Shown here one piece after another: positions 1 through 12,527 of a DNA stretch of 64,000 nucleotides. Below the pieces are notes generated by a model. The model saw nothing but the letters and a program-made list of their open reading frames with translations, had not been told where the DNA came from and ran no database searches. A program made the translations under genes and the position numbers. Source of the DNA: Cryptomeria japonica (lineage: Eukaryota; Streptophyta; Pinopsida; Cupressales; Cupressaceae); assembly GCF_030272615.1 (NCBI RefSeq), contig NC_081415.1, positions 510,513,873 to 510,577,872 on the forward strand, written 5' to 3'. Each line of letters begins with the position of its first letter. Within the stretch, counting starts at the first letter, position 1.

Positions 1-688
1 GACCCTTGGGTTGGAGGACATACCAATGGTGTTGTATGGGATACATCGAATACTCTATTTGATTGACCAATGCACATTGAACCATTCTTTCCACCATCTT
101 TGTTGGTGCAAAAATTCGATAGATGAATGGGACCCACAATGTAGTGTGCAATACATCGACATTCCTTTTCTAATGGGATGCATAAGAAGAGGACAAGAGT
201 GAATCATCCTTTCCCTACATACATATCATACACTTATCTTGTATCTAATTATTTTGTGACAAGGACAAACCTACAGTGTAGTATGAGATGTATTGAAGCC
301 CCTTTGCAGTTGACCTTTGATCAAGCTAGTCACCTTTCAAGCCTTTATTTAAGGTATTGTATAGGTTGTTCTCAAGATAGTTTGTTGGGTCCATTTGGAT
401 GGGGTGGGCAAGGCAACGGTTCACATGGCTGGGGTTGTTGCACCCCTTGAAGGTGTAAAAGGGAACCTAGACAATCAAGATGATCAACATGACCCTTATA
501 TTTTATCTTCTTAGATGGGCATCTAAATCAATGATTTTGTGTTTTATTATTTGCTTATATGGTAATATGATAGTAATAATTTAATCTCAATATTTGCTCG
601 AAACTGGTTTTAGTACTCTTATATAAGCCTATTTTATGTGAAAAAAAGCTCCCATAGCTAGGTTTTTACACAAATTTATCTTAAAAAT
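1..688. other. Uncharacterised non-coding stretch with degenerate spaced repeats
   Basis: No credible coding region is visible. A loosely repeated phrase of about 30 bases (a GTGTTGTATGGGATACATCGA-like motif) recurs near 29-57, 134-163 and 270-299, which suggests an old degenerate repeat. Short open frames here have no domain features and look like chance. Part of the stretch may belong to an element that extends off the left edge of the window. Confidence 0.4.
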
Positions 689-706
689 CTTGATCCACTA
701 ATTTTT
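689..706. repeat. Target site duplication of the SINE (left copy)
   Basis: This 18-bp sequence is repeated exactly at 1031-1048. The last T bases overlap the A-tail of the minus-strand SINE, so the exact edge is uncertain by a few bases. Confidence 0.9.
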
Positions 707-1030
707 TTTTGTATTAAGTATCATAGAATCACAAAGCTCATTTTTTGATCATTCGACCATCCACGTTACAAGCTTATTACAAATACCAGCTCCTTTCGAG
801 CAAACTTATTATAAATACTAGCTCCTTTCGAGTACCAAACTAGAAACAACAATTGGAAGACCAAGGGTCGCAACTTAGAAATCCACTTTAAACAATGTGA
901 CAAATACAACCAATGGAAGACCAAGAGTCACAACTTGGAATTCTACACAAAGGTGTCCCTCATGGGAGTTGAACTTGGGTCTCCACATTGAGAACTCAAT
1001 GCTTTAACCAACTAAGCTCAACCCCTTGGA
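707..1030 (-). mobile_element. tRNA-derived SINE with target site duplication
   Basis: The minus strand starts with a tRNA-like head. A box-A-like GAGCTTAGTTGG lies at 1019-1008 and a box-B-like GTTCAACTCCC at 974-964, giving an internal RNA polymerase III promoter. The body runs to an A-rich tail near 710-702. An identical 18-bp direct repeat (CTTGATCCACTAATTTTT) flanks it at 689-706 and 1031-1048, the expected mark of LINE-assisted SINE insertion. The body contains two internal duplications (773-832 and 850-946). No cloverleaf can be completed, so it is not a tRNA gene. Confidence 0.85.
773..832. repeat. Tandem duplication inside the SINE body
   Basis: A 28-bp unit at 773-800 is repeated at 805-832 with two mismatches (period 32). 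A second duplicated segment follows at 850-886 and 910-946 (period about 60). Both lie inside the SINE body, downstream of its tRNA-like head. Confidence 0.8.
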
Positions 1031-1048
1031 CTTGATCCACTAATTTTT
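1031..1048. repeat. Target site duplication of the SINE (right copy)
   Basis: Exact second copy of the 18-bp sequence at 689-706, directly next to the tRNA-like head of the SINE. Confidence 0.9.
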
Positions 1049-1495
1049 AAAAATTAACACCATGAATAACTTCTTACTTCTTTACAATTCGAAAAACAAT
1101 TTCTCTTGATTGAAAGAGAGAAACAAATATGGTAATCTCCACAATACCATCGTAATGAATGAGAAGTGAATTCTCCATAATGCTTGCATGTCCAAGCAAA
1201 ACAAATCCAAATAAAAAAATTTAATGTCTTGAAATTTTTAATTATTTATTAACAAATACTTAGTGAGGGCATAATACCCACTTATTGAAAACTCCATTAA
1301 AAGTCCTAATGCAAACAAAATTTAATATTTCTTTCTTGTTTTTTGCAAACTTTTACATAAGGGCTATCTCTTTTTTTAATTAAATAAGCATAAAAATATA
1401 CATACAAGAACTACAACCGGTGGAGAAGGAATATCATTCCTCCACTCGACATGAAGATCTTATCCAATTATTCAGTAGAAATTTGATTCTCATTT
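1049..1495. other. AT-rich spacer without recognised features
   Basis: Low-complexity AT-rich sequence. I see no coding segment, RNA gene or clear repeat boundary here. It separates the SINE from a decayed coding remnant at 1496-1900. Confidence 0.5.
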
Positions 1496-1900
1496 TTAGC
1501 TAGAGAAGTGTTGAGATCTTCCATATCTGGTTTCACAATCCCTTTCTTGAAAAGGGTCCATCCCTTCATCATTTTTCCTTTTTGCTTTTGGCTCCAAGTC
1601 AAAGATAGCAGCTAGTACACTAGTGTGGGATTTGATTTGCACCATGATGGTCGAGAAGTGTTCCCTTTTCACAGTTCCCTTGATCATGCTCATGCCCTTC
1701 ATGGTATTTCCAGCTACCTAGACAATGGGGGTGAACAACCTTTTGAACAGTCTCCCATTTTGACTTTGCTCATCTCCTTATGCCCATACGTTGGGTCCAA
1801 GAACTTTTAGGATAGCCTCCTTGGCCTGGGCATCCTTTGCACATTAGAATAGTCTAGCAAACCTGGAGTCCATCTCTTCCTTTGCTCACCTATGTACTAC
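1496..1900 (-). pseudogene. Decayed coding remnant of unknown origin
   Basis: Read from 1900 to 1496 on the minus strand, one frame gives a protein-like sequence of about 130 residues with a few stops. It includes segments such as KEEMDSRFARLF, AKEAILKVLGPNVWA and HTSVLAAIFDLEPKAKRK, and the last 68 codons are open (1702-1496). The charged, helical composition resembles retroelement gag or a linker region, but I do not recognise the family. It lies 3' of the LINE ORF2 end, so it could be a separate transposon fragment. Confidence 0.4.
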
Positions 1901-2423
1901 ACCAAAGATTCTTTCCATTTTGATTAACTTTTCAAAATGCAAGGGAACAAAACATACATTGGATGGAGGGATGGGTGTTGTTATCTAAGGCTAGAGAGGG
2001 TATAAAAGGGATCGAGGATGGTTCTAGAGGGGTGAGTCCTTTCCTCTCTAAATAAAAGTGGATAATAGTCATTTGTACAATGGTTCTCTAAGGTTATGGT
2101 GGGTATAGAAAAGCTTTGGAAATCCCAAATTGCTAAAAAATGTGGATGTAATATTATCTATAATAATAGATTATCGAAATATGATAGGATGAAAACTTGT
2201 TCTCTATATTTTAGAGATTCAAAGGAACATATTACAATGAAAGAGATTTGCTTATTTGTTTGAGAAACGAAGAAGACGTATGTGTTAATGAATTGAAGTG
2301 ACTATCACTAAGTTTTTCGAGAGAGCATGTAATAGAGATAATGTGATAGGTTTAGAGAAATCAAGGAAAAGGTTTGTCTATTGGTCAGGAAGTATTTGAT
2401 TTTTCTGTAAAGGAAAGACCCAC
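1901..2423. other. Probable LINE 3' flank or untranslated region
   Basis: This lies just downstream (minus strand) of the inferred LINE ORF2 stop at 2424. No domain is visible. I could not identify a poly-A tail or target duplication for the LINE, so its 3' boundary is unresolved. Confidence 0.4.
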
Positions 2424-5400
2424 CTAATACTTATCATTGATCAAAATGATTGATGAATGAACTGGATCAATGTCTCTATTTGCTAAAGCATTTGTAATTT
2501 TATTTGCGTCATGGTATACATGGGCTAACATGAAGTTGAGATTCACTAAAAGTATAATTCTATCGATATAGGTAGAAATTTTCATCTTGGTGAATATTGT
2601 TTGGAAGTTGCATTGATCACAATCTATGAATCACCTTCAATATCCACATCATGGATTGATTTCTCAATGTAGGTACAAAGACCATGTGTTAAAGCGGTGT
2701 ATTCTGCATAATTACTTGTACCATTTGGTAATTTGATCGGTCCTACCCATTTGAGTTTTCTAGTTTCGTCCCTAATGACAAAACCTCCTCTAGATAGGCC
2801 CATGTTGCCTTTGGAGGCTCCATGGAAGTTTAATTTAAATGTCCCCTCAGCTGGAGGTTTCCGTCGAACTTCTTCCCTCTTTGATTTGTCCTTAATGAAG
2901 TTTCTTTTGGGAATAATTAGGTGTGGCCAATTGTTCGCGATATGATCATCTTAATGTGTGTATTGTTTGAAGTATTTTTGTGAGACTTTTATATTTATGT
3001 GTTCACATATACCAATTTTGATTTTGTGTAGGATGGTTTCCATAGATGACTCTTTTTCTTTGAAAATACTCTGGTTGCATTCTTTCCATAATTGCCAAAT
3101 GATTTGTGTTGATATTTATTGCCATAGTTATTTCCATAATGCACCCTTGTTTTGGGAGGCCCATACTTGGAATAGTGCCATGAGATTACTTTGTAATGGT
3201 CCATATCTCCCTATTTGGTTGCAAAAATGCATCCAACATTGATGTGCTACTTTACCGTTAATTAGAAGATGATTTGTAGTTTCCTCCTCTTCTTTGCACA
3301 AAGGACATCAATGTGGCCCCAAGATCCCAATTTTCTGAAGCCTATCCCCAGTTAGAATTTTATTGTGCAGGGCAGTCCATGTAAAGGCCCCCACTTTGGG
3401 GAGTACATAGGTATCTCAACAGAGTTTAGTGGGCTAGTCTTTGTTGGAGGCATCATTCGTAGCAACTGCGTATCCTAGTTTAGGTGTATGATTTCCTGAT
3501 TTGGATGCACACCAAATCAACTCATCCTCTTTATCTAAAACTATGATTTGTCTCTTTTCCAATTCATTGAGTAATATGGTTAGTGTATTAGGTTCTATCA
3601 TGTCCATGTTTTTCCAATGAGTGTGATGCATTCCATTTTGGACATTAATATTTAGATAGTCCCTTATTGTTCGTCCAAAGATTTGTTCGAGTTGTGCTTT
3701 TAAATGTGCGAATTATGGGAAAGATTCAAGTGGTGTGTGTCTATTCCAAGAATCTTCCAAAAATAGAGCTTGATGACCATTTCCAAATTTTCAGCTGATA
3801 TGGTTCATAATCATATTTCTTCTTTTTATGATGAAAGTTCATGATGTTGAGCCTCGTGGGGGGTTTGGCAATTGTGAGAATTCTGACTAGTTCATGTGAA
3901 TGAAGGTATTTGAAATGGAGTAATTTGCTCCACAAAGTGTTAGGGTGTTTGTATATGCACCAAGATAATTTAGCTCCTAGTGCCAAGTTTTGGAGATCAA
4001 GGTATTTGATGCTTGCACCTCTTTGTGCTTTGTCTTGAGTAATCTTGTCCCAATATATTAGAGGTATTCTCTCTTTTTTCATTCAAACCTTGCCATAAAA
4101 ATCTCCTTTGTGAGGCTATAAGTCTTTGTTTTGCATTTTTGGGTAGCTCTAAACAAGAAAGCATGTACATGGGTATGACTATTATGACTAATTTTAACAT
4201 GGTTATGCGCCCAACTAGGGACAACCATTTGCCCTTCCATTGTTCTATTTTTTACTGCACTTGTCTATTTTGTTTTTCCATAGGTCCCCTTTGTTTGTAC
4301 CATTGAATAAAGGAATTCCAAGATATTTTGTTGGTAGCAATTCTTCGTTGAAGGCAAGTTCTGTTTTGATTGCTCATTGAATTCACTTAGAAGTTTTGAA
4401 AAAGAAAATGTTGGACTTGGTTATGTTTATGATTTGGCCCGAGTCATTTGCATAATCATTAAGAATTCACTTAATCTTTTTGGCTTTAGAGATGGTTGAC
4501 GCCTCGTATAGTAAAGTATCATCTGCAAACATTTGATGGGAAAAGGGGGGAAGTTATTGTACAATTTTGATCCCTTCTAGATCTTTGTTCTTTGAATTTT
4601 GTGAGGGCTCAACTAAGGGTGTTTTCCACAATGACAAATAAGAAGGGAGAGAGTGGATTGCCTTACTGAAGTCATTTGACTCCTTGGAAGAAGTTATAGG
4701 AGGATCCATTGAAGACAACTGAGTATTGTTTGGTAGATATACAACTTTGGATCCTTTTGACCCATTGAGGGCAGAAACCAATTTTTTCTATAATTTGGAT
4801 TATAAATTTCCATTTGACTTTATCGTAAGCTTCACTTATATTTAGTTTCAAAAAAATTCCTTTTAGATTTGATTTTTTAATGGAGTGTAGGATTTTGTGG
4901 GTTGTTATGATTCCATCTATGATGTTCCTCCTTGGGATGAAACCACTTTGTTCTTCAGATATTAGTTTTGGGAGTAAGGTTTTAAGTCGGTTTTCCATGA
5001 CTTTAGATATGAACTTATAAATTGGGTTGCATAGCGAAATGGGTTTGTAATCGAAAAAGGATTTGCACTTCGATGTTTTGGGAGTTAGGACTATATTTGT
5101 ATTGTTCAAATCTTTGAGAATTGTGGATTTCTTTTTGGATTCTTCAATCGTGAGCCAAATATCTTGGTGCATGAAATCTCAACATTCTTGAAAGACTAAT
5201 GTTGCAAAGCCATCATGACCGAGTTCTTTATCTGGATGCATTCCGAAAGTGGATTTCTTAACTTCCTCCAAGGTTGGCTACATTAAGAATTTGTTATCTT
5301 CATCCGTGATGATTTGTGGGATGTATTGTGTAAAATTGTTATGCCTTTGATCTGAGTCCCCATCACATCCCCACATCCCCTCAAATATTTTGAAAGTGTT

Positions 5401-5824
5401 CTACTCCTTTTCTTTGGATCTCTTGGGGGTTGGTGACGAGATGCTGATTATTTAGCTCGATCTGAGTAATCTTGTTATGGATTTGGCAGGGTTTTGATGA
5501 ACTGTGGAAGAATTTGGCATTATGGTCTCCATCATTTAACCGTAATTCCATGGATTTGATTCTCTAGTAGGTCTCTTCTCTTGCTAGTATTTCCTTGTAT
5601 TCCTCCACGAGAACTTTTTCTTTTTCAAATTCTATTTGTGTCATTCCTTTGTGCATGACCATGTTACTCAGATATGCAATTTCTTTTTTTATTCTAATTT
5701 TATTGTCAAAGATGTTCCCAAAGATGGATCTATTCCACTCTTTTTATTTTGCTTTCATATTTTTGAGCTTTTGATGAAATGTGAACACGTGTTCCTTTTT
5801 GCCTAATTGATTTTGCCTACCACT
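2424..5824 (-). pseudogene. LINE (L1-type) ORF2, 3' part: reverse transcriptase, zinc-binding segment, RNase H
   Basis: On the minus strand this is the C-terminal two thirds of an L1-type ORF2, which would copy element RNA into DNA at a nicked target. From 5' to 3': the pre-RT linker (about 5800-5400, with NKI..I and GD.NAKFFH-like text); RT blocks (5172-4672, including LISEEQSGFIPRRNI); the catalytic FADDT box at 4529-4515; the RT C-terminal region (4224-3741, SLVGRITMLK and RRFLWQG); a zinc-binding segment (PHCPLCKEEEETTNHLL, about 3330-3255); and RNase H (about 2860-2424) with HGASKGN, AEYTAL and EGDS. The first catalytic Asp of RNase H (usually FDGAS) appears as His. Several frameshifts and stops show it is dead. 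It is cut at 5824 by the CACTA element and continues at 24412. Confidence 0.88.
5822..5824. repeat. Left 3-bp target duplication (ACT) of the CACTA element
   Basis: ACT directly precedes the CACTAG terminus at 5825 and is matched by ACT at 24412-24414 after the TAGTG terminus. Three-base duplications are standard for CACTA superfamily insertions. Confidence 0.85.
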
Positions 5825-5848
5825 CACTAGTACATTCGGGGCTAATTT
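5825..5848 (+). repeat. CACTA left terminal inverted repeat
   Basis: Starts CACTAGTACATTCGGGG and leads into CGACGATCG-type subterminal sequence. It pairs with 24388-24411 in inverted orientation. Confidence 0.85.
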
Positions 5849-6015
5849 ACGACGATCGATTGTCAAAATTGCGACTACTTTTCATCGGACTGCCGACAAA
5901 AGTAGCCGTCGAAAACTAGTCGTCAGACTTTTCGACGATGCTTCTGACCATCGACATTACGATGACCCCACGCACTCTGCCGACAATAGGCATGATCGCT
6001 CTTCCGGTCAAAAAA

Positions 6016-6310
6016 GTCGTCGGACATACAACATCCTCGTTGGATGTTTGTTTAGATTGCGTCAGAATATCGACGGAAGTTTGAAACTTTGCACCGACGG
6101 GAATGTTGTTTGTCCGAAGGTTTTGTCGTCGGTCCATTAATATGCATCGACGATCGTCTGACAAGGAAGTGTCGTCGGACATACAACATCCTCATCGGAT
6201 GTTTGTGTAGTTTGAGTTGGAATTTTGACGGATTCCAGAAACTTTGCACCGATGAGAACATTGTTGGTCCGATGATTCCATCGTCGGTGGAAAGTTTAGT
6301 CTCCATCATA
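6016..6310. repeat. CACTA subterminal tandem duplication, period 155 bp
   Basis: Two copies start at 6016 and 6171 with GTCGTCGGACATACAACATC. Each contains several CGACG/CGTCGG motifs. Such clustered subterminal motifs are the typical binding sites of TNPA-type proteins in CACTA elements. Short open frames here (for example 6089-6475) are by-products of the repeat. Confidence 0.75.
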
Positions 6311-6331
6311 ATTCCAACGGAATTTTTAAAA

Positions 6332-6349
6332 ATATATATATATATATAT
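6332..6349. repeat. AT dinucleotide microsatellite
   Basis: A short run of alternating AT just inside the CACTA left subterminal region. It may be length-variable. Confidence 0.8.
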
Positions 6350-7730
6350 TATTATCTAGACGTAAAGCGCACCTCATTGATATGTACAACGAATGATATT
6401 CTATCCCCATCAGCTACCAATAGGGGGCATAGGTTTCAAGCTAATATGAGGCGCACTGGTTTCAAGATAATATGATCAGGCGCACCATGGTTGAGATGGT
6501 CCAAATCCTAAGAGGACTATATGAACCACTGAGTATTGGTAAACCTATTAAAAATGGTGCCGATAGGGAATTAGCTAACCCAAATACAAGAGCCTTTAAA
6601 GCCAATCAGGGAGATGAAATGACTTTATCTACCTTATCTAAGTTAGTTATTATTGGGAGCTAACAAAACTTATCTACTATATATATACATGAAATGAATT
6701 TATCTACTATATATACACATATTTCTTATAAGTATATCCCAAATTAATAATCTCATATAAAGTGTCATCCTATGTCAATACATGACATATACCTATTGAA
6801 TGACATGTATATATCTCATACTAAGTAGTCACTCATTATATATTCAAAGATGATAATCATGCATTCTGGACTACATGAATATCCTCTTTAATAAAATAAA
6901 TCACATGTACAAGGTTATTGGGTTGATCGAGTCCAATAGCAAAGTACAATAGGTAAAGATAGTACTAAAAATAATGTTACTAGCATCTTAAAAGAAAACA
7001 TAAATGCATTATGACCACCCACAAAACACTTGATATAAAATAGTTCCAACCTTTCTTTTGTTTAAGTAACTAGGGTATTTGAATTTAAATTTTGGTATAA
7101 AAAAATAAAATTATAAAGTTCATCTCTCCCCCTATATAGTTCAACATGCCCACATGTTTACTCCTAAAAATTTTCAACTCATTTAGATATCTGATTTTCT
7201 AGTTATGAAATTGATCTTGGGACCTATGGGTTATGGGCCCATAATATACTTAAGTGAAGTTAGCATAAACCATATCAATTATGTTCAATTACATCAATCT
7301 CCACTTGGAGTGTTTAATAAACATATCATCAATGATTACAATGCTTATTTCAATATACATTTGAATTACAACTTTCAAGAATAGATGAAAGAGATAGAAC
7401 ATGTGTCGAGGGAGGTGGAAGTGCTCTTCGAGATGATCACGAATTGAGTCCATCGGTCCCCAACGGTGGTTTGCAATGCCACTCGACCACATGGAACCCT
7501 TAGGTCCACCCCATCGTGCTTGTGGAGATAGTTCCAAATAGTCAATCAAAGTATACAAGGGGGATGATAGGCTCACACATGCCATACACGATGCATACAG
7601 GACACAAGTAATGTAACAATATAGTGCAACATCAATAGAGAAGGATGATACCAAGTCATGAATCCACATAGGGTCACTACTTTAAAACTATACAAGGCAT
7701 TAGATTTTAGAGTGCAGTGGAGGAAGTGTC
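6350..7730. other. CACTA internal non-coding sequence
   Basis: AT-rich sequence with no recognisable protein or RNA gene. It lies between the left subterminal repeats and the 143-bp minisatellite. Scattered short open frames have no family features. Confidence 0.5.
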
Positions 7731-8306
7731 ATCGTATGTTCATGGGGACGCACCATATGGAACCAAGCATTCTCTCATATGGACGAGAAGGACAATCGTG
7801 CAATTCTTGTGCTACACGAGAAGGCATGTCTCTTCCGACAAGTCCCAACGCTCCATGTGTGGGCATGCCTTTCATCGTATGTGCTCATGGGGATGCACCA
7901 TATGGAACCAAGCATTCTCTCATAGAAATGAGAACAACGATCACATAATCCCTATGCTACATGAGTGGGAATGTCTCTTCGCACAAGTCCTAATGCTCCA
8001 TGTGCATGCTTGCCTTTCATTATATGTGCTCATGGGGACACACCATATGGAACCAAGCATTCTCTCATATGGACGAGAACGACAATCACACAATCCCTAT
8101 GCTACATGAACAGGTATGTCTCTTTGCACAAGTCCCAACGCTCCATGTGCGGGCATGTCTTTCATCGTATGTGCTACATGGGGACAGACCATATGGAACC
8201 AAGCATTCTCTCATGTGAACGAGAACAATGATCAAATAATCCTTGTGCGAGTGGGCATGCCTCTTCATACAAGTCCCAACGCTCCATGTGCGAGCATGCC
8301 TTCCCA
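7731..8306. repeat. Minisatellite, four copies of about 143-145 bp
   Basis: Copies start near 7731, 7874, 8019 and 8164 with ATCGTATGT-like sequence followed by CATGGGGA, and each contains ACCATATGGAACCAAGCATT. Spacings are 143, 145 and 145 bp. The overlapping open frames at 7658-8376 simply follow the repeat in different frames and are not evidence of a gene. Confidence 0.9.
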
Positions 8307-11300
8307 AAACACCCTTGGTGTTGTGATAGCCCTCAAGGCATGCTCAAGGAACCAATTTTCTTGTTATTTGTTTTAACCCAAGTCTATTGTTATGTTATCA
8401 CTTGATTACAAAACTCCCCAAACACGAATGCCAAGCGTACCACTTTTAGATGAGGGACACGAGTGGGAACCACTCCCTAGTCTCACTCTAGGACTAAGCT
8501 CATGCCATATCTAAATGCAAGACATCTCAAATACATCAAATTGTCTCAATTGCAAAATGCCATTTTCATACATAAGCAAGACATACTCAATTGGGCACAA
8601 CACCAAGAGAACAGATCCCAATTGATCCCTTATCAAAATTCACATATATGTTATCATGATTCCATAAAAGAATATCATCTAAAAATCATCAAATACCACT
8701 TTTCAATAATTCCCAAGTTTGGACCAAAAACCAGTCATGAGGCCAATTACCATTGCTGAATGAAAGATTTCAATGACGTCCACAAGACTAAATAGTCTAT
8801 GGGACCAAGACAAACGCCCTTAACTGATGGACCTCAAAAACCCTGAAATTTCAAAGTGCATAAAATGAAAATGCAAGATTAGCCTTTTGATTCCAATCAA
8901 CTCAACAATACAATACTCCCTCGATTTGTCATTTCAACATCCCAAATAGAATTGAACAGCTTAACCTCATATATACTCGTAATTTCCAAATCTGGTTCAT
9001 ACAAATTATATAATCATCCAATTGGAGAGATTTAAATTGGAATAATACTTTAATTCACTCAACAATTCATTTGCAACAAACTAAAATAAATTCAATTGAA
9101 AAACAAAGGAGGAATTTGAGTTCCTACCCCATACTTGACCAAATCTTCAAATTGACAATTTAATTGAACATAATTGAGATGAGACATGAGTTTCTTAAGT
9201 GAAGTTACCCATAAACTATGTACAATTGTTTGAATTCTTTTAGCATATACCACAATGAATCTATACCTATAGTCCAAAGTAATCTAGTGAGGCATGCTAT
9301 CTAAAATCCAAAATCATGAGTATTGGATCCAAGAGTATAGCACAAAAATTCGATTATAGCAATCTGTTATACATAATATATCAAAGCAATTTGCAACCAT
9401 ATCTATTTAAGAACGGTTCAACATATAAACTCTTATCTTTCTTTTTTTTGGTAAGCATTATCAGCTATAATGAATATATAATACTGTAAAGAAGTCTTTA
9501 TTGTTCATTATATAAATGGGGATATGTATAATATGGTATCGTTATATATATTTAATTGTAATAGATAAGATTTGAAAAACATGTTTTTATGTTTATATGT
9601 ATTTATTCAAATAATTAATCTTTTGTTATTGAAATATAAGGATATATACCACTTTATTACTATTGAAAATTACTCACTGAGAATTAAAACAAAATAAATC
9701 TAGGATATGGAACAAAATTTTCTTAAGGTTTGACAATGGATGTATCCCTGAAATCAATCACAAAATTAACTATATAGATCAATATCTTACTTGAAATCAC
9801 ATAGAGGAAGCTTATTGATTGACTATGAACATGTTACCTTAGGATGGGCTTAGATATGAATTTGGAGTTATCAAAGCAATGTTAACAACATGCATTGGAC
9901 ATCTGGGATAGCAACATAGAGAAAGTGGAATATAAGATAGGTGAGAGTGAAGTGCCTTGGATGGAATATTGGAAGAGAAGTGTGGGACCCTGCACAACCC
10001 ATATAAGCATTTAGAAGCCATAAAAAAGTGCCATAGACCAAATATTAATGACTATCCTAAGGGTACCAATTGTGACAATAACAAGTTTACCAGTAATACT
10101 ACCTACTCAAACAAGTTGTGTTTGGAAACCCCACTAGGTGTGTATATGTAATGGTAATGAAATGTCCTAAGAGTATCCCTTACACCAATATGCACAAACC
10201 TTGGTGTCACAACAATGTTGGTGTGGCCTTGGGCTAATGGTGGTTGACTATTACAATTAGGACAATGATCTCAAACATAATTTATGGTGTTTATAACTCT
10301 AATGTCCCAATCTACTTGTATATATTTTCACAAGACAATTAACAACCCAACCATAGCTATTAATAATATTTCCTCATAAAATGCATGCAAAATGTATCAT
10401 CATTGATAGGATAATTGACTTGCATTTAGTAAGAGACCTCAATGAGTGGAGTTTCATGCTGAAAAGAGTACTTGCAATAAAGATATTGAAATCAACGAGA
10501 CATTATGCATTCAAAAATCCACAAGGAAGATCTAATATTAATGAATGAAATTGCAAATCAATCTAAGTTACATGTTTGATATCTTACTTGTATCATGGCA
10601 ACATAAAATGTATATGTGCACTCAACGTACCTCTTTGCTTGTTTATTTGAGAATGTTGCTAGGAATTAATAGGTGAATGATACATTGATCTACACATGAA
10701 TCACTTGTACTTTCCTGATACTTTCATCCCTTGGTCAAGGCCACGTACCCCCTAACACTTGAATATTGTTTCCACCCTCATGATTACTTGAAGTCCATGC
10801 TCAAATCATACTAAATGATAATAGTTAGTACAAAATAGTGACCATAGCCAAGGAAGCCCAAATTTACTCATACTCAACATAATAAGAAATAACTAAATCA
10901 TCGGGACCATTTTTCATAACATAACCTCTTTTTCACATCATGGAAGGCCAAAATTACAAGGATCACACTTCTTTGAAGGAGCCATTGTTCAGAGCCACCA
11001 AACTATCAACAAGAGTAGAAGCTATTAGGCTCATACAATTTTAGGACATATAAAGAGTTGAATCAGAAGCAAGGAAAAAAAATGAAAAATTGTTGAAATA
11101 TAATCTTCACAATTCTCTCATCACGAGTGCAAACAATCCAATGAGGAGGACAAAGCTGAATAATGTGATGAGGATCAGAGCCATCCAATCTAGGAGGCAT
11201 AATATGAGACTCTTTCTGAACCAATGCTAAGGGCTATTATGATTTGAAGCTTCTCTTAAATCCTCACATTTTGTTGTCACATAATGAGGTAGAAGAGGCA

Positions 11301-12239
11301 GATTCAAAGTCTTAGAATGAGGTCGATATATATATGGATGGTAATATATGAAAGGATATATGAAAGATATATGAAGGCCATGGTAGAGGAGAATAATTAC
11401 TTCACACTAAGTGAAGTTATGGAGGTAGTTGCCATGGATGTAAAGAGGGGAGTGTAAAGAATCTTTGGATTCATGAAGAACACTAAGGAGAAAAGGTTAG
11501 TTATATCAAGGAAAAATAAAGAAAAAGGGAAGTGATAAAGAAGGGAGGAAGAAAATAGGGAAGAAAGTGAAGAAATAAAGAGGGAGATCTAATTTATTTT
11601 GGTATGTAGCCTCTACTACTATTTTTCTTGTTGAATGATTTTGCAATATTTTGAGAAGATTGCAAGGCATGAAGTAATGCTCATAAGGCATGAAGGAGAT
11701 AAGTAAAGCACAAACCATACATATGAATACATGCAAGGCATGAATCATGCATGTAAACCATGAAGTAATACATAAATACACATAAGATACAAGCATATAT
11801 GAGAAAGGTTCTCATGGAGTGGACATGTTGAAGACACATCGATCATGAAGCATACAATAGAGAGGTATTCATGGAATAGACATTTGAAAACATCTCATTC
11901 ATGAAGTAACAAAATGCTAAAGAAAATGACAAGTAATCAAAAAACTTACAAGGATGAGGCATATTCATAACTTTTGCAGTCCCGCCATGGATATCAACAC
12001 TAGATGCAACTCATATTGTTAGTGTACATACAAGACAATATGGGAGTTCACTATACCCAACAACTTGTGGTGTTGTTGTTCGTGTTGGCTCTGTTGGACC
12101 CTGCAATTAAGATTCAATATACATTATTCAATAAGATTAATTGTGCAACATAATGAAATATTTAAAAGTGTGTTATCTTGTTGAGCTTTGCTTGCTTTCG
12201 AGAATAGTTTAATATTCTCTACTTAACAGGGCCAACCAT
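8307..12239. other. Long CACTA internal region without visible genes
   Basis: About 3.9 kb of AT-rich sequence with no domain, tRNA or strong repeat that I can support. It lies 3' of the TNP1-like gene on the minus strand and may be 3' untranslated sequence, captured DNA or older insertions. Purine-rich stretches occur near 11480-11590. Confidence 0.45.
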
Positions 12240-12266
12240 TTGAAGGTGGAAGCTCATTTGGCCCCT

Positions 12267-12281
12267 CCCCCCCCCCCCCCC
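12267..12281. repeat. Poly-C tract of 15
   Basis: A run of 15 C follows CCCCT. It lies downstream of the TNP1-like gene end and is a likely length-variable site, also prone to sequencing error. Confidence 0.9.
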
Positions 12282-12299
12282 AACATCACTCTAAATTCC

Positions 12300-12490
12300 C
12301 TGTTAACATCTTTTAACATTCATTCATTCATTCTACCATTAATAAAATATAACATTCATTCATTAATATCACATAACGTTCATTAACACATAACATTGAT
12401 TAACATTAATTAACACGCAACATTCATCAATATTAATTAACACATATCATCCATAACCATTAATTAGCACATAATTACATTCACTAAAAC
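12300..12490. repeat. Imperfect ACATTCATTAAC-type short repeats
   Basis: Words such as CATTCATT, TAACATT and TTAACAC recur irregularly. This is a degenerate short tandem repeat just 3' of the TNP1-like gene stop on the minus strand. Confidence 0.6.
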
Positions 12491-12527
12491 ATAAAAATCA
12501 GTCATTATCAAATAAGGTAGATTACAA

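Noticed and set aside
964-1030. tRNA gene on the minus strand
   Set aside because: Box A and B are present but no acceptor stem or full cloverleaf can be formed, and the sequence continues into a SINE body with flanking duplications.
7658-8376. Cluster of overlapping plus-strand genes
   Set aside because: The same 143-bp unit is read in different frames; there is no codon bias or domain.
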